A stretch of DNA of 64,000 nt from assembly GCA_016185185.1 (NCBI GenBank), contig JACPOD010000050.1, positions 1-64,000 of the forward strand. Reading direction: 5' to 3'. A program made the translations under genes and the position numbers. Shown here one piece after another: positions 23,139-31,014 of the stretch (position 1 is the stretch's first letter; each line of letters opens with the position of its first letter). Source of the stretch: Sphingobacteriales bacterium (GTDB taxonomy: Bacteria > Bacteroidota > Bacteroidia > Chitinophagales > Chitinophagaceae). The notes beneath the pieces were generated by a model. That model worked only from the letters and a program-made list of their open reading frames with translations, did not search any database and was not told the origin of the DNA.

Positions 23139-26060
23139 TTAATTGTTTTGCACGAGGCTTAACGGGAATCTGATGACAATTTTTGTGCCGGTAGAATAGA
23201 GGTTGTCATCAACAAGATCTTCCACTGTAATATCAATTTTTTCGGTTAGGGTTTTATTAATATTTTCAATTCTTTCGCTGGTAAGCAACATGCCTTTTGA
23301 CTGATATTCTATATGCTGTTTACTTTTCAACTCTTCCGCCTTCTTCCTGCCAATTCCATTATCCCTTATGATACAGGTAAGAAAGGACCCCGACATAGCA
23401 AAGCTGATTTCAATTAAGCCCTTGCCCTCTTTTTTATAACGTATTCCATGGCGTATACTGTTTTCAATATAAGGTTGAAGTAACATTACCGGAATTTTAT
23501 AGACCTCTGCTTTTATGGCCGGATCAATAAGTAAAGTATAGTCAAATTTATTTTCAAACCTTAATTTTTCGAGGGTCAGATAATTATTTAAATACTCTGC
23601 TTCGTCTGAAATACTGATGGTGGTTCGACTTGAATTGTCTAATGTTTGCCGTATTAATTTTGCAAACCCGCCTATAAAACGATTAGCTGACTGGATATCT
23701 TTGTCGTAAACAAATTGCTGGATTGAATTAAGGCAGTTAAAAATAAAATGCGGGTTCATTTGGGCCCTTAATGCCATTTGTTCCAGCTCGGCAATACGTT
23801 TTTCTGTCTCCTTTTCTTTAAATTCTTTTCTTTTTTTGCCCTTATTATAAATGGATACAAATAATAAAGTTATAGCAGCAGTGGCAATTATTGCCAGTAT
23901 ATAAAACCATGCTGTTTGATAAAACGCCGGGATAATATTGATAGAGATTTTTTTTATTTCACTTTTAATACCAAACTTATTTATAGCAAAAAGTTTAAAT
24001 ACATAATTGCCGGGTGGTAATGAAAGAAATTCAAGCGATGTTTCTGTGGTCGTTTTCATTTCTTTATCTAATCCTTCCATCATATACCTGTAAATGATAT
24101 CCCCGGTAGATTTAAACGATATGCCCACAAATTGAATCCTGAAGTTATTGTGTTTATAATTGAAGTCATACCGCTCTTTAACCGGTATCTCTTCCGAACC
24201 TTCATAAACGTTTGTAATTTCAAGGGTGCACTTGGAAGTATTACTTACTTTTTTGACATTAAAATATGTTATTCCATCCTGGCTGGCTACAAATACAGTA
24301 TCATTATCTTTATATATAGCATTTACCTGGTTTGAAAGCAGACCATCATTCACTGTAAAAGGAGTAATAGTATAGGGTTTAGTTTTTAAGTCAATTCTTG
24401 TAATTCCTTTATCTGTGCCTGCCCATAAAACATCATTATAAATAGTGAGATTCCGGCAAATATTACTGGTAAGACCCTGCTCAACTGTAATGGTATCTGT
24501 TATTTTACCCTTTTTCATTCCTATGATACCACCGTCGTAGGCTCCAACCCATAAAGTAGTATCATTGCTTACTACCATGGATGAAATTCTTTTGCTAAAC
24601 AAAGTATCATACTCACCCATAAAAACAGGCATCAGTTCCGGCGGTAAATGATAGAGCCCGTTTAATGTTCCTATAAATAATGTTTTTTTATAAAGGCAAA
24701 TAGCAGTTGAACGTTCGTTCCATATTTTTTTCGGGTGTTCAAAATCGTTAAGACTGAATAATTCTGCATCAGCTGCTGTAGCAACAAATATGCTGTCATC
24801 ATTAACGTAATGAATATATTTGACAGAACTTAAACTTGCCGTTTTCTCTATTTTAAGGTCTTTGCTCAGTACCATTAAATATTCATCAGAACCAATAATA
24901 AGTTTTCCGGAAGAAGTTTTACTAATGCAGTTAATGCGGTTGTATTTGTTTTTTTTTAAACCTGGCAGACTTAATGACTTTGTGTTTTTAAAATCCTTTG
25001 TGTAGTGTAACTGTCCAAAATTTGAGCCCATTACAATAGTTCGCCCTGCTTCTGAAACCGAAAAAATTTCCTGGTTGGTATCCTCTTTCCAGGGCTTATA
25101 ATTTTTATATTCTGTGGAGAGTAATTGATAAACCCCTTCACCTAAGGTGGAAAACCACCAGCTTCCTTCATGATCAATAAGCACTTTGCTTACCGATATG
25201 TTTTTAAGAAAATGAAAGTTTGTTTTTTTTGTATCCGGATCATAAATCAAAGTACCATCTGAAGTATTGATAGCAATAGTGCCATTACCCGGACTGGAGA
25301 AACGAAGAAAATTATCGGGAAATTCAAAGCAATGCATGGCTTTTGTGGATAATGATTGGGCACAGGCAGCATTTTCGCCACTGCGCCAAACAATATAGTC
25401 GCCGGAAATATTAATATGTAAAAAAGCCCTGTATTGTTCCGGGTAATTTATATTAAATAACCAGCTGAAATGATTGTTGACATAAGTATATAGCTGATTT
25501 TGCCATTGAAGAACCAGTTCTTTTTTACTGTTAAGTCCAATAAATAAAGAACCAGACAGCGGGATATTATTAATCTTGTCGTAATAGTGAATTTGATTTT
25601 CCGGAGTAATCAAATACAATCCTTTTTCTTCCAGTATCCAGGTGTTCCTGTTTTTATCCCTGCATATATTCTGTACATTAGAATGCAGTTGGATTTTCTT
25701 TAAAATCGTGTCGTTTTGCTGGTTATAAATTTTTCCTTTATAATAATAACAAATTGTTTTTTTAAATGGTACAAACCATACTCTGCCATCTTCATCACCA
25801 TAAATTTCGAGTATTTCATTATCCGGTAAGCCATCGTTAGTAGTGAAGTTTTTAAAATGTGTCCCGTCAAAACGGCTCACTCCGCTTTCGGTACCAAACC
25901 ATAAAAATTTCTGCGGATCCTGGTAAATAGCATATACATTACCACCGGCCAACCCACGTTGTACATCATAATGAGCATAGCTGAAATCCTGCGCTTTGAC
26001 CGAAAGAAAGCAACAGATAAAACATATAAATGCGATGATTTTTTTTAAGCAGTCAGCCAT
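23139..26060 (-). CDS. Two-component propeller sensor histidine kinase (LytS-type)
   Basis: 973 residues. A signal peptide (ending SVKAQD) is followed by periplasmic propeller repeats of the regulator-propeller type (DGLPDNEILEIYGDEDGRVWF, QGLTSNICRNLT, DGLLSNQVNAIY), a Y_Y_Y Ig-like domain at about 640-705 (SLEFLSLPPGNYVFKLFA), one membrane helix (WFYILAIIATAAITLLFVSI), and a cytoplasmic His_kinase domain with the phospho-His in MNPHFIFNCLNSIQQF and a C-terminal ATPase (QPYIENSIRHGI, IIRDNGIGRKKAEE). It senses something outside the inner membrane and passes phosphate to the adjacent LytTR regulator. In relatives the ligands are often glycans, but none is indicated here. Confidence 0.95.
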   Translation of the reverse strand: MADCLKKIIAFICFICCFLSVKAQDFSYAHYDVQRGLAGGNVYAIYQDPQKFLWFGTESGVSRFDGTHFKNFTTNDGLPDNEILEIYGDEDGRVWFVPFKKTICYYYKGKIYNQQNDTILKKIQLHSNVQNICRDKNRNTWILEEKGLYLITPENQIHYYDKINNIPLSGSLFIGLNSKKELVLQWQNQLYTYVNNHFSWLFNINYPEQYRAFLHINISGDYIVWRSGENAACAQSLSTKAMHCFEFPDNFLRFSSPGNGTIAINTSDGTLIYDPDTKKTNFHFLKNISVSKVLIDHEGSWWFSTLGEGVYQLLSTEYKNYKPWKEDTNQEIFSVSEAGRTIVMGSNFGQLHYTKDFKNTKSLSLPGLKKNKYNRINCISKTSSGKLIIGSDEYLMVLSKDLKIEKTASLSSVKYIHYVNDDSIFVATAADAELFSLNDFEHPKKIWNERSTAICLYKKTLFIGTLNGLYHLPPELMPVFMGEYDTLFSKRISSMVVSNDTTLWVGAYDGGIIGMKKGKITDTITVEQGLTSNICRNLTIYNDVLWAGTDKGITRIDLKTKPYTITPFTVNDGLLSNQVNAIYKDNDTVFVASQDGITYFNVKKVSNTSKCTLEITNVYEGSEEIPVKERYDFNYKHNNFRIQFVGISFKSTGDIIYRYMMEGLDKEMKTTTETSLEFLSLPPGNYVFKLFAINKFGIKSEIKKISINIIPAFYQTAWFYILAIIATAAITLLFVSIYNKGKKRKEFKEKETEKRIAELEQMALRAQMNPHFIFNCLNSIQQFVYDKDIQSANRFIGGFAKLIRQTLDNSSRTTISISDEAEYLNNYLTLEKLRFENKFDYTLLIDPAIKAEVYKIPVMLLQPYIENSIRHGIRYKKEGKGLIEISFAMSGSFLTCIIRDNGIGRKKAEELKSKQHIEYQSKGMLLTSERIENINKTLTEKIDITVEDLVDDNLYSTGTKIVIRFPLSLVQNN

Positions 26061-26103
26061 TCAGCCTTAAAGATAAAGCATGATACTGCTACCGCAAAGG
26101 CTT

Positions 26104-27177
26104 TCACTGTGATTCAGGATAATAATCATACGGAAGGAAATCAGCTAATTTTTTCCATGCCCAGTATCCTGCATTTACAATTGCTGTTTGCGGAAAAAAG
26201 AAGCCATTCTCCTGTATGATAAAATAATCCCGTACAGTTATAGCTGAAGTTTGATGCGGTGTTCCTTTGGGATATTTATAAGCAGCCAGAAATTTGTCAT
26301 CCGCCCTTGCTTTTTTATATACCACTTTAACTTCATCCGGCAAACTGATTTCAACATTGGCGCTGTCCAGTACATTATAGAATGCTGTATCGTATGGATT
26401 GCTTAAGGGTAAAAACTTTTTGGAACCGGGTAAAGTATCTTTTATTTCCAATGCAAATCCTTCTTCTGTTAAGGCGCTGTCGTAATAAGCCCTCATAAAA
26501 TGTAAACGGGATCCATAATAAGCCTTCTCACGGTTCTTTTTCCAAACAGCTTTTAAGGAATCGCTTCCTTCCATTTCTTCAAAAAAAGGATAGCCCAAAA
26601 AACCACTCAAATCAGTATTGTATTCGTAGGTAAATGAATCCAGTTTATATTTAATGCGGTAGCCCAGTTCATTATTATTGATGATGATATCTTCTTTACC
26701 CACCACTTTAAGTTTATTCTTTTTTTTAAGGAAAAGAAATTTTAAAGCTTCCGGATTTTGCAAACTGCATTTTTCTGCATTAGGGGATGTGCCAATAAAG
26801 TTTTCAGAAAAAAACTTTCCATATTTTCCCCAACCGTTTGCTACCTCATTACTATTTTGAACTACTACTTCTTCCAGTTCCTTTTCCTTTGGTTTAAGAA
26901 TAATTACAAGCGGTTCTTTATTGGCATTTGACACTTGTAATGACTGTGTCTGATACCCTGTGAATGTTACAATTAAATTATATCCGCCATCGGGCAGGTA
27001 TAGTTTAAACTCACCGGTAATATTTGCTGCGGTACCAATAGTGGTATTTTGACAAAATACAGAAGCACCGGGCAGTGGTTGCTGCAGGGTGTCGGTAATT
27101 TTGCCGGTGATTATATACTGTTGCCCGTATGTTTTGCTGAATAAGAATACCAGTAAGAGAAGTATTGATCTTTTCAT
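26104..27177 (-). CDS. Exported protein with carboxypeptidase-D regulatory-like domain
   Basis: 357 residues with a signal peptide (ending KTYGQQY). Residues 22-105 are a CarboxypepD_reg-like beta-sandwich (GKITDTLQQPLPGASVFCQN, GEFKLYLPDGGYNLIVTFTGYQ), the type also found at the start of SusC proteins. The rest is a Bacteroidota-specific region with no known catalytic motif (KFFSENFIGTSPNAEKC, LNPE-type pattern). It lies 43 bases upstream of the sensor kinase on the same strand, so it may be part of that envelope-sensing operon. Function unknown. Confidence 0.85.
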   Translation of the reverse strand: MKRSILLLLVFLFSKTYGQQYIITGKITDTLQQPLPGASVFCQNTTIGTAANITGEFKLYLPDGGYNLIVTFTGYQTQSLQVSNANKEPLVIILKPKEKELEEVVVQNSNEVANGWGKYGKFFSENFIGTSPNAEKCSLQNPEALKFLFLKKKNKLKVVGKEDIIINNNELGYRIKYKLDSFTYEYNTDLSGFLGYPFFEEMEGSDSLKAVWKKNREKAYYGSRLHFMRAYYDSALTEEGFALEIKDTLPGSKKFLPLSNPYDTAFYNVLDSANVEISLPDEVKVVYKKARADDKFLAAYKYPKGTPHQTSAITVRDYFIIQENGFFFPQTAIVNAGYWAWKKLADFLPYDYYPESQ

Positions 27178-27253
27178 TGAATACTGAATTGGTGACTCAA
27201 AGATGGTAAACGATTATTGTTTATGCAAATTGTAAGCCGGAATAAGAGGAGAA

Positions 27254-28255
27254 TTAACTTTTTATTCGTTGCAGGTAGATAGCGCAGGTTTCTTTAATGG
27301 TTTCTTCCATTTTACGGAATTGAAAACCAGGCAGTGCTTTTAATATTTTGCTGTTATCAAAATATACTTTGGCTCTTGCAGTACGGGAGGTCTCTTTGGT
27401 TAACAATGGATTACTTCCAGTGAACATGGATTTTAATTTGTCCAGCCGCCAGATGAGTTCACCCATCCATTTTTTTGCTTCCCGGTGCGGTGGTTTTTTA
27501 CTAAAACCTGCTGCTGCCATGCTGAGCATTTCTTTATAAGAACGATTTTCTGCACTTAATATAAATTTTTCACCGCTAATATCACTTTCCATCAACTTTA
27601 TCATAGCGGTGGCCACATCTCTTACATCAACAAAGCCGGTAACACCATGTGTGTACCAGGGGAATTCATCGTATGCTTTTTTAAACAGGGCAGATGAGCC
27701 ATCATTCCAATTAGCGGGACCTAATATAATAGTTGGATTAACCACAGCAGCTTTTAAACCTTCGGCAATACCACGAAATACTTCCAGCTCTGCATTATAT
27801 TTACTTTTACCGTAAGCAGAGTTATTGGTTTCTTCGCTCCATTGCGTTTGTTCGGTAATGGTTTCGCCTTTTCTTATTCTGCCTAATGCAGCAACCGAAC
27901 TTACATGCACTAATTTTTTTACACCAGCTGTTAAACAGGCATTCACCACATTGGCTGTGCCTTCCACATTGGTTTGAAATAATTCTGATTTTTTCTTTGG
28001 ATTGAAACTTACTACTGCTGCACAATGATAAACCTGCTCAACACTTTGCATGGCATCTTCTAATGAAAGTACATCGTTGATATCAGCTTTAACCCAATCA
28101 ATGCCCCCCGGCCCACTGAAGGGGGAGTTATCAGGAATATTTTTCCTGTAAATAGCTTTTACTTTTTTTCTCTGGGCAACTAACTGATTTATTAATTCTG
28201 TTCCTACTAAACCAGTTCCTCCTGTTACTAAAATGTTGTTGGTGGATTCATTCAT
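27254..28255 (-). CDS. NAD-dependent epimerase/dehydratase family protein
   Basis: 333 residues of the extended SDR type: NILVTGGTGLVGTEL (cofactor loop), HCAAVVSFNPKKK, VHVSSVAALG with the Ser position, and YGKSKYNAE (YxxxK). It resembles the dihydroflavonol-reductase/hopanoid-associated epimerase-like group; substrate unknown. Between strands 2 and 3 the sequence DNSPFSGPGGI is encoded by a CCCC palindrome repeat and is an extra loop of about 10 residues relative to the usual spacing. A promoter-like TAAGTTTG ends only 5 bases before the ATG, which suggests a leaderless message. Confidence 0.92.
   Translation of the reverse strand: MNESTNNILVTGGTGLVGTELINQLVAQRKKVKAIYRKNIPDNSPFSGPGGIDWVKADINDVLSLEDAMQSVEQVYHCAAVVSFNPKKKSELFQTNVEGTANVVNACLTAGVKKLVHVSSVAALGRIRKGETITEQTQWSEETNNSAYGKSKYNAELEVFRGIAEGLKAAVVNPTIILGPANWNDGSSALFKKAYDEFPWYTHGVTGFVDVRDVATAMIKLMESDISGEKFILSAENRSYKEMLSMAAAGFSKKPPHREAKKWMGELIWRLDKLKSMFTGSNPLLTKETSRTARAKVYFDNSKILKALPGFQFRKMEETIKETCAIYLQRIKS
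28103..28130 (-). repeat. CCCC palindromic mini-repeat inside the epimerase gene
   Basis: On the coding strand AACTCCCCCTTCAGTGGGCC followed by GGGGGGC. It is read in frame as NSPFSGPGG. Confidence 0.8.
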
Positions 28256-28260
28256 TAAAG

Positions 28261-28268
28261 CAAACTTA
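28261..28268 (-). promoter_or_regulatory. Predicted -7 box for the epimerase gene
   Basis: TAAGTTTG on the minus strand, 5 bases before the ATG, so transcription would start at about the start codon. The CCCC repeat at 28286-28305 lies where the -33 element should be. Confidence 0.4.
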
Positions 28269-28285
28269 AGACATGTATTTTATTA

Positions 28286-28305
28286 TTCCCCCTTCAGGGG
28301 GTTAG
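28286..28305 (+). repeat. CCCC palindromic mini-repeat overlapping a stop codon
   Basis: ATTCCCCCTTCAGGGGGTTA. Its right end supplies the TAA stop of the hydroxyacyl-CoA dehydrogenase gene. The hairpin could also help end that transcript. Confidence 0.8.
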
Positions 28306-29144
28306 TATTGATAATATCCCTTCCCCGTCTTCTTTCCTAACTCGCCTTTAGCAACTTTGTCCTGTTGAATGGGAGAAGGTCTAAAACGTTCTGTATGATT
28401 AAATGCATCATAAAGAGATTGGCTTACGGCGAGGTTAATATCGTTGCCAATTAAGTCCATTAATTTAAATGGTCCCATTTTAAATCCGGATGCTTCCATT
28501 AATTTATCAACAGTGGCAAAATCAGCTAAGCCTTCTTCCACCAGTTTAAATGCTTCGAGATAATAATGACGGGCTACCCGGTTTACGATAAAACCCGGAG
28601 CATCTTTACACATCACCGGCGTTTTACCCATTTGTTTGCATAAATCATACACCTGCTGCGCCACTGTATCATTTGTTTGCTCACCTTTTACTACTTCCAC
28701 CAGTTTCATGATGGTAGCGGGATTAAAAAAATGCATGCCCACTACTCTTTGCGGATGCACAACATTCTTTTGTATATCGGTAATGGAAAGCGATGAAGTG
28801 TTGGAAGCAAAAACAGTATCGCTATGATTTAACTCCGACAGTTGATTGAATAAAGAAACCTTGGCTTCTGTTTTTTCTATGATGGCTTCTATGATAACAT
28901 CAGCTACGCAATGGTTTATTTCGCCGGTAAACTGAAAGCGGTTTAGAATTGTTTCTTTTTCTGCGGCTGATATTTTTCCTTTCTCTGTTAATGATTGCAG
29001 GTTTTTTTCAATAGCTGCTTTGGCTTTTTCCAGTACTGCTGTATTGACATCAAACAAAATGGTAGTAAAGCCTGCTTGTGCGGCTGCTTGTGCAATACTG
29101 CTGCCCATTGTTCCGGCGCCACAGATGCAGATTGTTTGGTTCAT
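28302..29144 (-). CDS. 3-hydroxyacyl-CoA (3-hydroxybutyryl-CoA) dehydrogenase
   Basis: 280 residues, the usual length for the single-domain-pair enzyme. The N-terminal NAD site is ICGAGTMGSSIAQAAAQAG, followed by FASNTSSLSITDIQ, GMHFFNPATIMKLVEVV (catalytic His and Asn-Pro) and DAPGFIVNRVARHYYLEA. The C-terminal domain has GFKMGPFKLMDLIG and GKKTGKGYYQY. It interconverts 3-hydroxyacyl-CoA and 3-oxoacyl-CoA; here it may serve fatty acid or phenylacetate-type breakdown. The stop codon lies in a CCCC repeat. Confidence 0.93.
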   Translation of the reverse strand: MNQTICICGAGTMGSSIAQAAAQAGFTTILFDVNTAVLEKAKAAIEKNLQSLTEKGKISAAEKETILNRFQFTGEINHCVADVIIEAIIEKTEAKVSLFNQLSELNHSDTVFASNTSSLSITDIQKNVVHPQRVVGMHFFNPATIMKLVEVVKGEQTNDTVAQQVYDLCKQMGKTPVMCKDAPGFIVNRVARHYYLEAFKLVEEGLADFATVDKLMEASGFKMGPFKLMDLIGNDINLAVSQSLYDAFNHTERFRPSPIQQDKVAKGELGKKTGKGYYQY

Positions 29145-29187
29145 GTGTTATTGGATTTGAGTGAATGTGAAATTTGAATCATGGGAT

Positions 29188-29514
29188 TTAATCGTTCTTT
29201 ATCTTCCTGATTAATTTTCTTAATTGTGTGGCATTGAAACGTCTTGCAGAGTGATGAATGGTAAGAATATGTACGGTTTGTTTATTAACAATGAAATAGA
29301 TAATACGGAAGTTTCCTTCAATTAACTCTCTTATTAATTTATTTTTTAGTTCGGGTACAATTCTTCCAATCTGCGGAAATGATTCAAGAATATCAGTGCG
29401 GCTGAGGATTTTTTCAATTTGCAAACGGGCATACGTGATTGAATCAAGACTGATATAGCGGCCTATTTCTTCCAAATCACTTAATGACTGTTCAGTAAAG
29501 TTTACTTCACCCAT
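29188..29514 (-). CDS. RelE/ParE family toxin
   Basis: 108 residues with the ParE-like pattern: NFTEQSLSDLEEIGRYI, ILESFPQIGRIVPEL, RELIEGNFRIIYFIV and VHILTIHHSARRF. ParE proteins typically poison gyrase, while RelE relatives cut mRNA; the sequence alone does not decide. It overlaps the upstream antitoxin gene by 13 bases, the typical toxin-antitoxin arrangement. Confidence 0.9.
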   Translation of the reverse strand: MGEVNFTEQSLSDLEEIGRYISLDSITYARLQIEKILSRTDILESFPQIGRIVPELKNKLIRELIEGNFRIIYFIVNKQTVHILTIHHSARRFNATQLRKLIRKIKND

Positions 29515-29684
29515 TTTTTTAGGCGTTTCTTTGCTTCTTCTTTACTTACAACTTTTCCCTGCTGTGATTGTTCTATCCCAATACGGATTTTCTCCAGCAA
29601 CACGATGCGTTCTATTGCTTCTTCTGCTTCAAACTTTGAGGGAAGTGATTCTATAGACTTTATGACATCTTTTTTTGTAAGCAT
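29502..29684 (-). CDS. Antitoxin partner of the ParE-like toxin
   Basis: 60 residues, mostly helical and highly charged, with a Lys-rich end (KEEAKKRLKKWVK). It precedes and overlaps the toxin gene by 13 bases, as antitoxins do. The segment EQSQQGKVVSKEEAKKRLKK resembles the toxin-wrapping tail of short addiction-module antitoxins; no DNA-binding domain is obvious, so autoregulation may be weak. Confidence 0.8.
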   Translation of the reverse strand: MLTKKDVIKSIESLPSKFEAEEAIERIVLLEKIRIGIEQSQQGKVVSKEEAKKRLKKWVK

Positions 29685-29834
29685 TTTTTCTTTTCAATAA
29701 AGTTAATAAAATGATTATACGTTTTCAAAAATGCTGAACAATGTAACTATACTTTAAACGGAGCGTCGCCACAAATGTTGCACAAAGCTGAAAAAGCTAA
29801 GCACATAATTCAACCCATTATAAATCATCAGCAG

Positions 29835-29870
29835 ATTGCCACGGCAAGCTACGCAAGCCTCGCAATGACG
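29835..29870. repeat. Dispersed intergenic repeat (ATTGCCACGG...CGCAATGACG)
   Basis: The sequence between pheS and the antitoxin begins ATTGCCACGG, ends CGCAATGACG and has ATTGC/GCAAT ends that can pair. This is a common dispersed palindromic repeat type in many bacterial genomes. The remaining 160 bases of this spacer show no gene. Confidence 0.6.
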
Positions 29871-29882
29871 AATACTGTGGAG

Positions 29883-30914
29883 CTATGTTGCACTCGTAAA
29901 CTGTTTCAAAAATCGTACATCATTCTCACTGAACAAACGAATATCGTTGATGCCGTACTTTAATAAAGCTGGTCGCTCTACTCCCATACCGAATGCAAAG
30001 CCCGTGTATTTGTTACTGTCGATACCGCAGTTCTCTAATACTTTTGGATGCACCATACCACAACCTAATATCTCCACCCAACCGGTGTGCTTGCAGATAT
30101 TACAACCACTGCCGCCACAGATGAAACAGCTTACATCCATCTCTGCACTTGGCTCGGTGAATGGAAAATAAGAAGGACGGAAACGAACTTTTACATCTTT
30201 ACCATACATCTCCTGTACAAAGAAGTAAAGTGTTTGTTTCAAATCAGCGAATGAAACATTTTCATCAATGTACAAACCTTCTACCTGGTGAAAATAGCAA
30301 TGACTTCTTGCACTGATGGTTTCGTTACGATACACACGACCGGGACAAACAATGCGAATAGGCAGCTTGCCTTTTTCCATTTCACGGATTTGTATATTGC
30401 TGGTATGTGTACGCAATAACCAATCAGGATTCGTGTTGATATAAAAAGTATCCTGCATATCACGGGCAGGATGATTTTCGTCTAAGTTGAGAGCTCCAAA
30501 GTTGTGCCAGTCGTCTTCAATCTCCGGACCTTCTGCAACAGCAAAACCTAATCTTTCAAAAATGGAAACAATATGATTATGCATTAAACTGATTGGATGA
30601 CGGCTGCCGACAGCGATTGGGTCGCCGGGTAATGTTAAGTCAATATCATTGCTTGTTGCCTCATGCCCGTTTCCTGTAGAGCTTTTCCATTCTTCATACT
30701 TACCTTCTGCAAATTGTTTGAACTCGTTTAGTACCTGTCCGAACTGTTTCTTTTGTTCATTGGCCACATTCTTCATCTCGCCCATCAAGGCTTTTACTAT
30801 GCCTTTGGTGCCGAGGAATTTGATGCGGTAATCTTCTAATTCTTTAGCGCCTTTTACTGCTAATGCCTCAATTTCTTTTTTATAGGATGCTATTTGTTCC
30901 AGAATTTTTTCCAT
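29883..30914 (-). CDS. pheS: Phenylalanine--tRNA ligase subunit alpha
   Basis: 343 residues, normal length. The N-terminal coiled coil (EKILEQIASYKKEIEALAVKG) binds tRNA. Class II motifs are visible: HPISLMHNHIVSIFERLGF, FDTFY-type DMQDTFYINTNPDWLLRTHTS, the motif 2 region YRNETISARSHCYFHQVEGL, and motif 3 GFAFGMGVERPALLKYGI. The Phe pocket PSYFPFTEPSAE is intact. It charges tRNA-Phe together with PheT, which is not in this window. The promoter-like TATCTTTG ends 5 bases before the ATG, suggesting a leaderless transcript. Confidence 0.97.
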   Translation of the reverse strand: MEKILEQIASYKKEIEALAVKGAKELEDYRIKFLGTKGIVKALMGEMKNVANEQKKQFGQVLNEFKQFAEGKYEEWKSSTGNGHEATSNDIDLTLPGDPIAVGSRHPISLMHNHIVSIFERLGFAVAEGPEIEDDWHNFGALNLDENHPARDMQDTFYINTNPDWLLRTHTSNIQIREMEKGKLPIRIVCPGRVYRNETISARSHCYFHQVEGLYIDENVSFADLKQTLYFFVQEMYGKDVKVRFRPSYFPFTEPSAEMDVSCFICGGSGCNICKHTGWVEILGCGMVHPKVLENCGIDSNKYTGFAFGMGVERPALLKYGINDIRLFSENDVRFLKQFTSAT

Positions 30915-30919
30915 GGCGG

Positions 30920-30927
30920 CAAAGATA
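30920..30927 (-). promoter_or_regulatory. Predicted -7 box for pheS
   Basis: TATCTTTG on the minus strand, 5 bases before ATG. A perfect 20-base palindrome occupies the region just upstream. Confidence 0.4.
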
Positions 30928-30935
30928 ATGAATTG

Positions 30936-30955
30936 CCCCGGCCTTAAGGCCGGGG
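30936..30955. repeat. Perfect 20-base palindrome between pheS and the arginase-like gene
   Basis: CCCCGGCCTTAAGGCCGGGG is fully self-complementary. Its CCCC...TTAAG...GGGG core relates it to the CCCC mini-repeats elsewhere in the window. It lies between divergent promoters. Confidence 0.8.
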
Positions 30956-30989
30956 GAAGTTAGTTGTAAGGATTCAAATGATGGTTGAT

Positions 30990-30997
30990 TATATTTG
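30990..30997 (+). promoter_or_regulatory. Predicted -7 box for the arginase-fold gene
   Basis: TATATTTG, ending 17 bases before ATG 31015, the same spacing as for batD and close to that for psd. The upstream tracked start at 30985 would lie before this box, which favours 31015. Confidence 0.4.
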
Positions 30998-31014
30998 CCC
31001 AAATTATTAACCGC

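Noticed and set aside
29188-29684. Possible wider defence island around the toxin-antitoxin pair
   Set aside because: Neighbours are metabolic (hydroxyacyl-CoA dehydrogenase) and housekeeping (pheS) genes; nothing else defence-like is near.
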